A stretch of DNA of 64,000 nt from Theropithecus gelada (GCF_003255815.1 NC_037671.1:150584370-150648369), one strand, 5' to 3'; counted from the stretch's first letter, positions 49,499 to 61,921 are shown. Program-made: numbers and translations. The notes: a model not told the origin generated them from the sequence alone.

Positions 49499-49545
49499 TT
49501 TTTGTTTGTTTGTTTATAAATAGTTTTAAGTTCTTTTTTAAAAAA
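49499..49545 (-). other. Extra sequence between L1 3' UTR and final A tract
   Basis: On the L1 sense strand the expected end 'acagtataataataataaat' is followed by a first A-rich run, then 'gaacttaaaactatttata', then AAAC-type repeats and a final A run next to the duplication. The middle part is not L1 sequence. It may be a short 3' transduction or a mutated tail. Confidence 0.5.
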
Positions 49546-49755
49546 TTTATTTATTATTATTATACTGTAAGTTGTAGGGTACATGTGCATAACGTGCAGG
49601 TTTGTTACATATGTATACTTGTGCCTTGTTGGTGTGCTGCACCCATCAACTCGTCATTTACATCAGGTATAACTCCCAATGCAATCCCTCCCCCCTCCCC
49701 ATGATAGGCCCTGGTGTGTGATGTTCCCCTTCCTGAGTCCAAGTGATCTCATTGT

Positions 49756-52700
49756 TCAGTTCCCACCTATGAGTGAGAACATGCGGTGTTTGGTTTTCTG
49801 TTCTTGTGATAGTTTGCTAAGAATGATGGATTCCAGCTGCATCCATGTCCCTACAAAGGACACAAACTCATCCTTTTTTATGGCTGCATAGTATTCCATG
49901 GTGTATATATGCCACATTTTCTTAATCCAATCTGTCACTGATGGACATTTGGGTTGATTCCAAGTCTTTGCTATTGTGAATAGTGCTGCAATAAACATAC
50001 GTGTGCATGTGTCTTTATAGCAGCATAATTTATAATCCTTTGGGTATATACCCAGTAATGGGATGGCTGGGTCATATGGTACATCTAGTTCTAGATCCTT
50101 GAGGAATCGCCATACTGTTTTCCATAATGGTTGAACTAGTTTACAATCCCACCAACAGTGTAAAAGTGTTCCTATTTCTCCACATCCTCTCCAGCACCTG
50201 TTGTTTCCTGACTTTTTAATGATTGCCATTCTAACTGGTGTGAGATGTATCTCATTGTGGTTTTGATTTGCATTTCTCTGATGGCCAGTGATGATGAGCA
50301 TTTTTTCATGTGTTTGTTGGCTGTATGAATGTCTTCTTTTGAGAAATGTCTATTCATATCCTTTGCCCACTTTTTGATGGGGTTGTTTGTTTTTTTCTTG
50401 TAAATTTGTTGGAGTTCTTTGTAGGTTCTGGATATTAGCCCTTTGTCAGATGAGTAGATTGCAAAAATTTTCTCCCATTCTGTAGGTTGCCTGTTCACTC
50501 TGATGGTAGTTTCTTTTGCTGTGCAGAAGCTCTTTAGTTTAATGAGATCCCATTTGTCAATTTTGGCTTTTGCTGCCGTTGCTTTTGGTGTTTTAGACAT
50601 GAAGTCTTTGCCCATGCCTATGTCCTGAATGGTACTACCTAGGTTTTCCTCTAGGATTTTTATGGTATTAGGTCTAACATTTAAGTCTCTAATCCATCTT
50701 GAATTAATTTTCGTATAAGGAGTAAGGAAAGGATCCAGTTTCAGCTTTCTACTTATGGCTAGCCAATTTTCCCAGCACCATTTATTAAATAGGGAATCCT
50801 TTCCCCATTTCTTGTTTTTGTCAGGTTTGTCAAAGATCAGATGGCTGTAGATGTGTGGTATTATTTCTGAGGACTCTGTTCTGTTCCATTGGTCTATATC
50901 TCTGTTTTGGTACCAGTACCATGCTGTTTTGGTTACTGTAGCCTTGTAGTATAGTTTGAAGTCAGGTAGCGTGATGCCTCCAGCTTTGTTCTTTTGACTT
51001 AGGATTGTCTTGGAGATGCGGGCTCTTTTTTGGTTCCATATGAACTTTAAAGCAGTTTTTTCCAATTCTGTGAAGAAACTCATTGGTAGCTTGATGGGGA
51101 TGGCATTGAATCTATAAATTACCTTGGGCAGTATGGCCATTTTCACGATATTGATTCTTCCTATCCATGAGCATGGTATGTTCTTCCATTTGTTTGTGTC
51201 CTCTTTGATTTCACTGAGCAGTGGTTTGTAGTTCTCCTTGAAGAGGTCCTTTACATCCCTTGTAAGTTGGATTCCTAAGTATTTTATTCCTTTGAAGCAA
51301 TTGTGAATGAAAGTTCATTCATGATTTGGCTCTCTGTTTGTCTGTTACTAGTGTATAAGAATGCTTGTGATTTTTGCACATTAATTTTGTATCCTGAGAC
51401 TTTGCTGAAGTTGCTTACCAGCTTAAGGAGATTTTGGGCTGAGACAATGGGGTTTTCTAAATATACAGTCATGTCATCTGCAAAGAGGGACAATTTGACT
51501 TCTTCTTTTCCTAACTGAATACCCTTGATTTCTTTCTCTTGCCTGATTGCCCTAGCCAGAACTTCCAACACTATGTTGAATAGGAGTGGTGAGAGAGGGC
51601 ATCCCTGTCTTGTGCCAGTTTTCAAAGGGAATTTTTCCAGTTTTTGCCCATTCAGTATGATATTGGCTGTGGGTTTGTCATAAATAGCTCTTATTATTTT
51701 GAGGTACGTTCCATCAATACCGAATTTATTGAGCGTTTTTAGCATGAAGGGCTGTTGAATTTTGTCAAAAGCCTTTTCTGCATCTATTGAAATAATCATG
51801 TGGTTCTTGTCTTTGGTTCTGTTTATATGCTGGATTATGTTTATTGATTTGCGAATGTTGAACCAGCCTTGCATCCCAGGGATGAAGCCCACTTGATCAT
51901 GGTGGATAAGCTTTTTGATGTGTTGCTGAATCCGGTTTGCCAGTATTTTATTGAGGATTTTTGCATCGATGTTCATCAGGGATATTGGTCTAAAATTCTC
52001 TTTTTTTGTTGTATCTCTGCCAGGCTTTGGTATCAGGATGATGTTGGCCTCATAAAATGAGTTAGGGAGGATTCCCTCTTTTTCTATTGATTGGAATAGT
52101 TTCAGAAGGAATGGTACCAACTCCTCCTTGTACCTCTGGTAGAATTCAGCTGTGAATCCATCTGGTCCTGGACTTTTTTTGGTTGGTAGGCTATTAATTG
52201 TTGCCTCAATTTCAGAGCCTGCTATTGGTCTATTCAGGGATTCAACTTCTTCCTGGTTTAGTCTTGGGAGATTGTAAGTGTCCAGGAAATTATCCATTTC
52301 TTCTAGATTTTCCAGTTTATTTGCGTAGAGGTGTTTATAGTATTCTCTGATGGTAGTTTGTATTTCTGTGGGGTCGGTGGTGATATCCCCTTTTTCATTT
52401 TTAATTGCGTCGATTTGATTCTTCTCTCTTTTCTTCTTTATTAGTCTTGCTAGTGGTCTGTCAATTTTGTTGATCTTTTCAAAAAACCAACTCCTGGATT
52501 CATTGATTTTTTGGAGGGTTTTTTGTGTCTCTATCTCCTTCAGTTCTGCTCTGATCTTAGTTATTTCTAGCCTTCTGCTAGCTTTCGAATGTGTTTGCTC
52601 TTGCTTCTCTAGTTCTTTTAATTGCGATGTTAGAGTGTCAATTTTAGATCTTTCCTGCTTTCTCTTGTGGGCATTTAGTGCTATAAATTTCCCTCTACAC

Positions 52701-53581
52701 ACTGCTTTAAATGTGTCCCAGAGATTCTGGTATGTTGTATCTTTGTTCTCATTGGTTTCAAAGAACATCTTTATTTCTGCCTTCATTTCGTTATGTACCC
52801 AGTAGTCATTCAGGAGCAGGTTGTTCAGTTTCCATGCAGTTGAGCGGTTTTGATTGAGTTTCTTAGTCCTGAGTTCTAGTTTGATTGCACTGTGGTCTGA
52901 GAGACAGTTTGTTATAATTTCTGTTCTTGTACATTTGCTGAGGCGTGCTTTACTTCCAATTACGTGGTCAATTTTGGAGTAAGTACGATGTGGTGCTGAG
53001 AAGAATGTATATTCTGTTGATTTGGGGTGGAGATTTCTATAGATGTCTATTAGGTCTGCTTGCTGCAGAGATGAGTTGAATTCCTGGATATCCTTGTTAA
53101 CTTTCTGTCTCGTTGATCTGTCTAATGTTGACAGTGGAGTGTTGAAGTCTCCCATTATTATTGTATGGGAGTCTAAGTCTCCTTGTAAGTCTCTAAGGAC
53201 TTGCTTTATGAATCTGGGTGCTCCTGTATTGGGTGCATATATATTTAGGATAGTTAGCTCTTCCTGTTGAATTGATCCCTTTACCATTATGTAATGGCCT
53301 TCTTTGTCTCTTTTGATCTTTGATGGTTTAAAGTCTGTTTTATCAGAGACTAGGATTGCAACCCCCGCTTTTTTTTGTTCTCCATTTGCTTGGTAAATCT
53401 TCCTCCATCCCTTTATTTTGAGTCTATGTATGTCTCTGCGTGTGAGATGGGTCTCCTGAATACAGCAGACTGATGGGTCTTGACTCTTTATCCAGTTTGC
53501 CAGTCTGTGTCTCTTAATTGGAGCATTTAGTCCATTTACATTTAAGGTTAAGATTGTTATGTGTGAACTTGATCCTGCCAT
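49756..53581 (-). pseudogene. L1 ORF2 (endonuclease / reverse transcriptase), two 1-base deletions
   Basis: ORF2 nicks DNA and copies L1 or Alu RNA at the nick. The first 765 codons (53581-51284) are open, with endonuclease residues N14 and E43 ('QETHL'), 'MGDFN', 'SDHSAIK', and the polymerase FADD at residues 700-703 (51484-51473). A one-base deletion near 51291 ('caaaggaataaa' where the older L1 has 'caaagagaataaa') creates a stop. The next part stays open to about 50250, where one base is missing after 'atgagatac'. The last part has the cysteine cluster and ends 'MFSLIGGN'. The span is 3826 bases, two short of the 3828 expected for 1275 codons plus stop, which fits exactly two losses. Confidence 0.95.
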
Positions 53582-53644
53582 TATGATATTAACTGGTTAT
53601 TTTGCTCATTAGTTGATGCAGTTTCTTCCTAGCCTAAATGGTCT

Positions 53645-54661
53645 TTACATTTTGGCATGTTTTTGAGATGGCTGGTACCGGTTGTTCCTTTCCATGTTGA
53701 GTGCTTCCTTCAGGGTCTCTTGTAAGGCAGGCCTAGTGGTGACAAAATCTCTAAGCATTTGCTTATCTGTAAAGGATTTTATTTCTCCTTCACTTATGAA
53801 ACTTAGTTTGGCTGGATATGAAATTCTGGGTTGAAAATTCTTTTCTTTAAGAATGTTGAATATTGGCCCCCACTCTCTTCTGGCTTGTAGAGTTTCTGCT
53901 GAGAGATCTGCTGTTAGTCTGATGGGCTTCCCTTTGTGGGTAACCTGACCTTTCTCTCTGGCTGCCCTTAAGACTTTTTCCTTCATTTCAACTTTGGTGA
54001 ATCTGGCAATTATGTGTCTTGGAGTTGCTCTTCTCGAGGAGTATCTTTGTGGCGTTCTCTGTATTTCCTGGATTTGAATGTTGGCCTGCCCTACTAGGTT
54101 GGGGAAGTTCTCCTGGATGATATCCTGAAGAGTGTTTTCCAACTTGGTTCCATTTTCCCCCTCACTTTCAGGCACCCCAATCAGACGTAGATTTGGTGTT
54201 TTTACATAATCCCATACTTCTTGCAGGCTTTGTTCATTTCTTTTTCTTCTTTTTTCTTTTGGTTTCTCTTCTCACTTCATTTCATTCATTTGATCCTCAA
54301 TCGCTGATACTCTTTCTTCCAGTTGATCGAGTCGGTTACTGAAGCTTGTGCATTTGTCACGTATTTCTCGTGTCATGGTTTTCATCTCTTTTATTTCATT
54401 TATGACCTTCTCTGCATTAATTAGTCTAGCCGTCAATTCTTCCACTTTTTTTTCAAGATTTTTCGTTTCTTTGCGCTGGGTACGTAATTCCTCCTTTAGC
54501 TCTGAGAAATTTGATGGACTGAAGCCTTCTTCTCTCATCTCGTCAAAGTCATTCTCCGTCCAGCTTTGATCCGTTGCTGGCGATGAGCTGCGCTCCTTTG
54601 CCGGGGGAGATGCGCTCTTGTTTTTTGAATTTCCAGCTTTTCTGCCCTGCTTTTTCCCCAT
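53645..54661 (-). pseudogene. L1 ORF1 (RNA-binding protein), single nonsense codon
   Basis: ORF1p is the trimeric nucleic-acid chaperone that packages L1 RNA. The span is 1017 bases, exactly 338 codons plus stop, and reads in one frame throughout. The only break I find is TGA at codon 130 (54274-54272), where CGA is the usual codon, a CpG transition. Residues about 50-130 form a heptad-rich coiled coil. The second part has the RRM and C-terminal domain blocks such as 'QRYSSRRATPRHIIARFTK'. ORF1 and ORF2 are separated by 63 bases, as usual for L1. Confidence 0.95.
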
Positions 54662-55688
54662 CTTTGTGGTTTTATCTGCCTCTGGTCTTTGATGATGGTG
54701 ATGTACTGATGGGGTTTTGGTGTAGGTGTCCTTCCTGTTTGATAGTTTTCCTTCTAACAGTCAGGACCCTCAGCTGTAGGTCTGTTGGTGATTGCTTGAG
54801 GTCCACTCCAGACCCTGTTTGCCTGGGTATCAGCAGCAGAGGCTGCAGAAGATAGAATATTTCTGAACAGCTAGTGTACCTGTCTGATTCTTGCTTTGGA
54901 AGCTTCCTCTCAGGGGTGTACTCCACCCTGTGAGGTGTGGGGTGTCAGACTGCCCCTAGTGGGGGATGTCTCCCAGTTAGGCTACCCAGGGGTCAGGGAC
55001 CCGCTTGAGCAGGGAGTCTGTCCCTTCTCAGATCTCAACCTCCGTGTTGGGAGATCCACTGCTCTCTTCAAAGCTGTCAGACAGAGTGGTTTGCGTCTGC
55101 AGAGGTGTCTGCTGCTTTGTTATTGTTTACTGTGCCCTGCCCCCAGAGGTGGAGTCTACAGAGACAGGCAGGTTTCCTTGAGCTGCTGTGAGCTCCACCC
55201 AGTTCGAGCTTCCCAGCAGCTTTGTTTACCTACTTAAGCCTCAGCAATGGCGGGCGCCCCTCCCCCAGCCTCGCTGCTGCCTTGCCCGTAGATCACAGAC
55301 TGCTGTGATAGCAATGAGGGAGGCTCCGTGGGTGTGGGACCCTCCCAGCCAGGTGTGAGATATGATCTCCTGGTGTGCCTGTTTGCTCAAAGCGCAGTAT
55401 TGGGGTGGGAGTTACCCGATTCTCCAGGTGTTGTGTGTCTCAGTTCCCCTGGCTAGGAAAAGGGATTCCCTTCCCCCTTGCGCTTCCCAGGTGAGGCAAT
55501 GCCTCGCCCTGCTTCAGCTCTCGCTGGTCAGGCTGCAGCAGCTGACCAGTACCGATCGTCCGGCACTCCCCAGTGAGATGAACCCAGTACCTCAGTTGAA
55601 AATGCCGAAATCACAGGTCTTCTGTGTCGCTGGCACTGGGAGTTGAAGACTGGAGCTGCTCCTATTCGGCCATCTTGCTCCGCCCCAC
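54662..55688 (-). promoter_or_regulatory. L1 5' UTR with internal promoter
   Basis: About 1 kb upstream of ORF1, moderately GC-rich with scattered CpG, starting 'ggggcggagcaagatggccg'. In primate L1s this region holds a sense promoter and an antisense promoter. The antisense one would point toward 55.7-63.8 kb. Activity is not shown by the sequence. Confidence 0.8.
55669..55677 (-). promoter_or_regulatory. YY1-type site in L1 5' UTR
   Basis: CAAGATGGC on the minus strand, about ten bases from the L1 start, followed by 'cgaatagg' as in other primate L1s. Confidence 0.75.
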
Positions 55689-55826
55689 TGTTCTCTAGTT
55701 TTTAATTCAAAGGCCACTGTTTTCAACAGATAAAGATGCAGGTACAAAGATTCACCCTCATACATTAAGTGTCCTTGAAAAATTATAGTTAAAAACAAGA
55801 AGTGGTTAAATAAAGAAGTAGTTAAC

Positions 55827-56040
55827 AAGGAAACAATAAGCAACATGAAACAGCAGCCTACACATTAGAAAAAAATATTTGCAAACCACATATCTCATAA
55901 GGGGTTAATATCCAAAATTTATAAAGAACTCATACAACTCAAGAGTGAAGAAACAAATCACTTGAATATAAAATGGGCAAAAGTCTTGAATAGATATTAT
56001 TTCAAAGAAGACATAAAAATGGCTAATAGTGGTTATGAAA
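55827..56040 (+). mobile_element. L1M fragment, ORF2 part
   Basis: 'gcaaaccacatatctcataa', 'ggggttaatatccaaaattt' and 'gaagacataaaaatggctaa' match ORF2 text in the sense direction. It is cut off at about 56040. Confidence 0.8.
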
Positions 56041-56389
56041 ACCTCTTCTTGTTTTTAACTATGATTGTTTGCTGGAAGCCTCAGCTTATTTGGAGAGTTT
56101 CACTTTTCTGACATTCTTTCGGTCCCTAACAAACTGATGTCCTATCATGGTTTCTCTCTATGAGGCAACCTGAAGTGCCATCATTGAGTTTACCAACAGT
56201 AGTCTCTAACCCTTCTTTCTGTCTGGAGTACCCTCCATTTCCATGACCCTAGTGTACATAAGCCTAAGCATTAATATCTTTTGCTCTGGAAGATCTGTGA
56301 CTTTTTGCACTAGGTTTGATCCCTTCAGTTAGATAATCTGCTATTTACTTCCATATTATTCCATACCTTCCTTTTCCTAATTTTCAGCA
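56041..56389. other. No feature recognised
   Basis: Spacer between L1 fragments of opposite orientation. No element seen. Confidence 0.4.
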
Positions 56390-57690
56390 AACTTTCATTA
56401 TTGGTTATGTGTATTTTTTATAAATATATTATATTGTGCATATGTAAGGTATACGACATGATGTTATGGGATACATATAGATAGTAAACAGGTTATTATA
56501 GTGAAGCAAATTAACATATACATCAGCTCACACACTGCCATTTTTGTTTTTGTTTTTGTGGCAAGAGCAGCTAAAGCTACTCAGCATGAATTTCACATAC
56601 AGAACAATTTTATTACCTAAAGTCCTCATGTTGTACATTAGATCACTAGACTTATTTATTGAACATATCTGCTACTCTGTATCCTCTGAATGACATCTCC
56701 CTATTTCCTTCCCTCCCAACCGCTGGTAAACACTATTTTGCTCTCTTTCTGTATATTTGATTAAAAATATTCCACATATAAGAGAAATTATTTTCTATGT
56801 CTCATAACGTTCTCCAGTCTGATGCATATTGTGATATTGTGGCAAATGGCAAGATCTCATTCTTTTTTAGGACTGACTAATATTCCATTGTATATATGTA
56901 CCACAGTTTCTTTTCCCATTTGTCCATTGACAGATACTTAGGTTGTTTCCATAGCTTAGCTCTTGTGAATAATGCTGCAATGAATATAGGAGTGCAGGTA
57001 TCTTTACAAGGTGGTGATTTTATTTCGTTTGGTTACATGCCTAGAAAATAGATTGCTGGGTCATACAGTAGTTCTAATTTTAATTTCTTTAGAAGTCTCC
57101 ATACTGTTTTTCATAATGACTATACCAATCTACATTCCCATCAACAGTGTATAAGAGTTCCCTTTTTTCCAAACCCTCACCAACACTTGCTATCTTCTGA
57201 CTTTTTGACACCAGCCATCCTAAGAGTGGAAGGTGGTATCTCATAGTGGTTTTGATTTGCATATCCTTGATGAGTAATGATGTTGAGCACCTTTTCATAC
57301 ACCCATTGGCTATTTTTATGTCTTCTTTGGAAAAATATCTTTTGCCCATTTTATAATCAGGTGATTTGTTTTTTTTCACTCTTGAGTTGTATGAGTTCTT
57401 TATACATTTTGGAATGTTAACCCCTTATCAGATATATTCCAATCCACACGCTACTGTTTCATTTTGTTGGTTGTTTCCTTTACTGTGCAGAGCTGTTTGG
57501 TTTGATGTAGTCCCATTTATTTATTTTGCTTTTTGGCCTGAGCTTTTGGTATGATATCAAAAAAATCATTACCAAGGCCAATGTCCAAAAGCTTTTCCTC
57601 TCTTCTAAGGAAACATAATTTTATATTTCGGTCTTTTACATATTTTGAGTTGACTTTTGTATATGGTATAAGATAAGAGTAATTTTGTTT
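56390..57690 (-). mobile_element. L1M, ORF2 3' part and 3' UTR
   Basis: Reverse-strand L1 blocks: 3' UTR at the left ('catgttgtacattagatcac'), then 'gactgactaatattccattg', 'ttgattaatg'-type ORF2 text and 'ccaaggccaatgtccaaaag' near the right end. Diverged, with stops in all frames. Confidence 0.85.
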
Positions 57691-58187
57691 CAGCCTTAAG
57701 AAGAAAATCCTACCATTTGTGGCAACATGGATGAACCTGGAGGATATTATGCTAAATGCAACAAATCAGACACAGAAAGACAAATGTTGCATGATCTCTA
57801 TGAGCCTAAAAGAGTCAAACTCATAGAAACAGAGAATAGAAGGGTGGTTACCAGAAATTGAGGGGTGGGGAAATGCAGAGATGCTGGCCAAAAGGCACAC
57901 ACTTTCGCTTAAAAGGTAAGTAAGTTCTGGAGACCTGAGGTACAGCATGGTGACTGTAGTTAATAATAATGATGTTCTGCATATGTGAAATTTACTGAGA
58001 GTAGATCTTAAGCGTTCTTGCTCCTCCCTAACAAAATGGTAACTATGTGAGGTGCTGGGTATGCTAATTAGCGTGATTGTGGTAGTCATTTCCCAATGTA
58101 CACAAATATCAAAACATCATGTTGTACACTTTGAACATATATAACTTTTATTTGTCAATTATACCTCAGTAAAGCTGAAAAAAATTA
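57691..58187 (+). mobile_element. L1M 3' end
   Basis: Sense-strand L1: 'ggcaacatggatgaacctgg' (ORF2 end), 'gtaactatgtgaggtgctgg' and 'attatacctcagtaaagctg' followed by a short A run. It lies directly against the oppositely oriented L1M piece. Confidence 0.88.
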
Positions 58188-59329
58188 TTCCCCTATAATG
58201 TCTATCTTTTTTATCAGCCTGTACATTCGCTAGGGCAGGGGTCTGACTTGGTTCCTGACATATAGAATCAGTTAACAACTGCCAGGAAGTACTCTAGACC
58301 ATTAGTTATTTAGGGAATGAACCTATTCTAATTTCATAGAAGGCCTTTTTCCCATTTTCTTTTGGTCTCTTGCTGTTTCGAATTCCTTTACCTTCTAAAC
58401 ATAGCAAACATTAGAAAAATGTTTGCTGTGTAAGGTGGCATAACATATTTGACATGAAAAAAGTTGTATCCTCAGACCCTGATCATGCCTTAATGTCTTC
58501 CACGTACTCATGAAGGCCTACAGTGTCAGTAAGCTGCAACAGGCCAATCCTTGACACAATGGAATTCAATAGTCAATTGACATCTGGCTGAGTTCAAGGT
58601 GATGCCTGCCTGTTATCTCTTTTCTAGACTCAGAGGTTCAAACAAATGGATGATTTAGGGCAGTAAACATACTCTGTATGATACTATCATGATAGGTATA
58701 TGTCCGTATACATTTGTCCAAACACTCTGTACATCAGGAGTGAACCCTAAAGAAATACGTACTTTGGGTGATGATGTGTCAATACAGTTTCATCAGTTGT
58801 AACAGGTGTATCACTTGGAGAATATTGATGATAGTGGAGATGATGCATGTGTGGTCTGTAACTTCCTCTCAACCTACTGCTGCTCTAAAAAGTAAAACCT
58901 TCCTGAAAACAACAACAAAAATGACACAAACAAAACAAAACACAAAACAAATGAATGAGAAGTGGTATCAGAAGAAGTGGTATCAGAAGTCTCATTTTAA
59001 CAGTTGGAGGAAAATGTCCTTAGATGCTTCATATTAAAAGGTTGCATTTTCTAGTCTCTAATTCTTAGGCTGACTTACTTTAAACTAACAGATTAAAAGG
59101 AAGAACTACTCAATTCAGATATTATCTAAATAAAAGTGTGAATGAAAATTTGCCCGGTTTAATACATCAGATCATGAATGAATTACTTAAACATCCATTA
59201 TTACTTAAACACATTTGTTTCACTTAGTTCCCAGCAAAATCTATTGAAACCACAATGAGTGTAAGAGTGGATAGATTAGTTACAGGCATCATATCCATCC
59301 AGTGTCCTGAGCTAGAAACCTAGATAACA
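58188..59329. other. No gene recognised; short tandem repeat
   Basis: Contains an A/AC-rich tract (58909-58950) and a 15-base exact tandem repeat 'aagtggtatcagaag' (58960-58974 and 58975-58989). A faint L2-like block at 58230-58270 is too weak to call. Confidence 0.4.
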
Positions 59330-59830
59330 TTCTTGATTGCCCTTTCTCCATTCCCATACCTATCCTCATCAAGTCATTCACCAAATTTTGTCAGTTCTAC
59401 CTCCTACTGCCTCTCAAATTCATCCCTTTTTCTACATTTGAATGTCTACTACTATGGTTCATAGTCTCATTATTTCTCAAGCAGATTGCTGCACCTACCT
59501 TATCCGGTCTCCCTGCCCTCAGTCCATTTTCCAAATCACAACCTGGGTAAGTCAGATCGTGCATTTCCCTGCCTACAGTACTTCAGTGATTCCATGTTGT
59601 TACAGAGTTAAGTTCAAGCTCTTTGGCATTGCATACTAGGTCTTTCGTACTTGACTCCTGTTCACTTCTTTGTCTTATCTTGATCACTTCCTTTATTTTC
59701 TAAGTTTCATTACATCATGTGACTGAAGGTATTTGTGTATATTGCTTCCGTGTATATTGCTTCCTCTGAAGGCCTGAGGTGTTCTTTTCTCTTTTACTTG
59801 TTCAGCTATAGTCCTTTGCTTTGACTATAG
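59330..59830 (+). mobile_element. L2 LINE fragment
   Basis: 'ttttgtcagttctacctcct', 'tctccctgccctcagtcca' and 'cacttcctttattttctaag' keep the order of L2. It contains a 15-base exact tandem duplication 'gtgtatattgcttcc' at 59735-59764. Confidence 0.6.
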
Positions 59831-61222
59831 TGGGGGCACTACTCTGAGAAGGGTTTCCTCTCTGGCCTCCCCATAGCTCCCTGTGCATACCTTTATCATG
59901 GTATTATTCATTTTGTGTTCTGGTTCTCTTTTACAGTTTTCTACTCCTTCCCAATTCCCAAAGAATTATAAGTTATTTAGAGGCAGGAGCTGTTGAATGA
60001 ATGAATTAATGAATACAAGAAAAAGAGTAAATATCTAAGAGTTTCCTACTCCCTTTATTAGTTCACAAACTTGGTCAAGTTAATAGCTTACCAATTATAA
60101 ACCATCATAAGCTCTATGCAGGAACTCACTTTTGTTCTAATGGAACACACTATTCTTCAAAGACACAAATGACATTAAATGTTTTGTGAATGAACCCACT
60201 GGAGTGCAAGAATAATATTTATTGGAAAACATTAAACAACCTGAAACAAAAAGCAGATCATTTCCCAACCACAAATTGCAAATTAAAGAAAAAAAAATTC
60301 TAAACCAAGATTAAAACCTACTTTAAAGTAAGTACTGCCAACACTTTAAAGGGAGGGCACAGTCAAATCAAAGGGATGAAGAAAAATGGTAAACTAAAGA
60401 ACATTAGTCAAGAAAATAAAATGTCAGGAAGCCCACTTGGACAATGAGTGAAAATGAAACAAATTCAGTTTTTTAAAATATTTGATTTCTATAGGATTGC
60501 TTCTTTGTTTTTCTCCATAAGCTGATCTCAGAAACTTTTCCTTTGCAGAAAGAGGCTATCATTTTTTCATGGTGTGTGTTTGTTCACATGCCACACAGGC
60601 AATGAATTATGAAGAAAGGACAGCCTTGTAGGAGGGAGGGCCAGGCTGTTCTTGCTTTTAAACTAGGTAGCCACAAATGAGGCTCAGTTAGAAAAAACAA
60701 CTTGAAAACTGAGTTCTTCCCAACGTATTACACATCCCAAAAGAAATGCTGAAGTTTCTTCCTCTTTTCTCTCTGTTTCTGCAAATCCTATCACTTCAAG
60801 ACCTTAGTTTCCCCAAGCTTCCAGCTTCCTCAGAGATTCTGACCACTTTGGCCATTTCTCCTGACCTCCTTAAGAGCTTTGGAATCAGACTATTTAATTG
60901 TTCATATTATTGAATTATAGTTATCTCTAATGATGTTTTTGTGTGTATGCATTGCCTCTCTAATCAGATTATTCCCTCTGCCAATAACTCTGTTATTCAC
61001 TTTAAAAAATATTTATGACCATTATTGGCACAATGTGCAATATATATAGTAAGCACTCAGTAAGCATTACAGTTAAATTGAATTAAATTTTAAGATAGAG
61101 ATTATTTTCCCCTTTCAAAACTATTGATGTAAACAAAAATCAGACTGTGACCATCTTCATCATCCCTGTATATAACAAGTATTTTCTTTTTTCCTTTTTC
61201 AAATTATAAGCTTATGCCACAC
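59831..61222. other. No gene recognised
   Basis: AT-rich sequence. A short block at 61040-61070 ('tagtaagcactcagtaagca') resembles an L2 3' end. Nothing else can be named. Confidence 0.4.
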
Positions 61223-61380
61223 CAGTGGTTTTCAACTCTGGATGTACATTTGAATCACCTGGAGAACTTAAAAAATTACAGATGGTAAGGCTGCTACTTA
61301 GACCAATTCTACCAGAAGGTGTAAGGAATTTTAAAAGATCCCAGATGATTCTAACATGCAGGCAGAGTTGAAAAGCACCG
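61223..61380 (+). mobile_element. MER5-like hAT DNA transposon
   Basis: The ends are inverted copies of each other, 'cagtggttttcaa' (61223-61235) and 'ttgaaaagcaccg' (61368-61380). The middle 'tgaatcacctggagaactta' is the usual MER5 block. Confidence 0.8.
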
Positions 61381-61921
61381 GACTGTACCAATTGATAAGT
61401 GAGTCAGTAGTAGGATTTACTGAACACTAGGGCCAATCTATTCAAGATTACCTTGGTAACTGTTCCTGTGGGTTTCTATCAACTGCCCAGTATTTCAAGT
61501 GTGCAAAGCTATATATGAGCTTTTAGGCTTCTCAAATATCCAAATGTCCACTTTGTGTATAGGTACTTTTCTTCTAGACATCTCTTTATAGTAAACGATA
61601 TGAGCATCTTTTAACTAGAGAGTAAAATGGGAGAACCAAAGTCCAAGAAATGTAGGGGGTTTGGTGAGAACAGACATTTAGATTGATTATATATACTTAA
61701 ATGGAAAACGAGAATTGACTTATGTTGCCAGAGAAATCAAATCCCAAACTGTTTTCATCTGAAACCTACATCACTTTTTGTATCTAAGATAGCTAGTTAT
61801 TTCAAATTAGCCAGCTAATTCGAGAATGAGAGTTACTTCTCAATTATTTGGATAATTGAATACATTGCTAGTTTTGGTTGTATTTATTTACAGACCAACA
61901 TCACCTTGTCTTATTTTGTAA
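61381..61921. other. No gene recognised
   Basis: No element or gene seen. Confidence 0.45.

Larger units (their letters stand above)
49499..55688 (-). mobile_element. Full-length young L1 (L1PA lineage, not L1PA1-3 type)
   Basis: A complete L1 of about 6.19 kb on the minus strand: 5' UTR 54662-55688, ORF1 53645-54661, ORF2 49756-53581, 3' UTR and tail 49499-49755. A perfect 15-base duplication 'tgttctctagttttt' flanks it (49484-49498 and 55689-55703). Both ORFs are nearly intact. The first 152 bases match the L1 at 63849 with two differences. The ORF1 coiled coil and 5' UTR differ from the human L1HS/L1PA2-3 type as I remember it, so the lineage seems to belong to another catarrhine, probably an Old World monkey. 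Confidence 0.97.
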
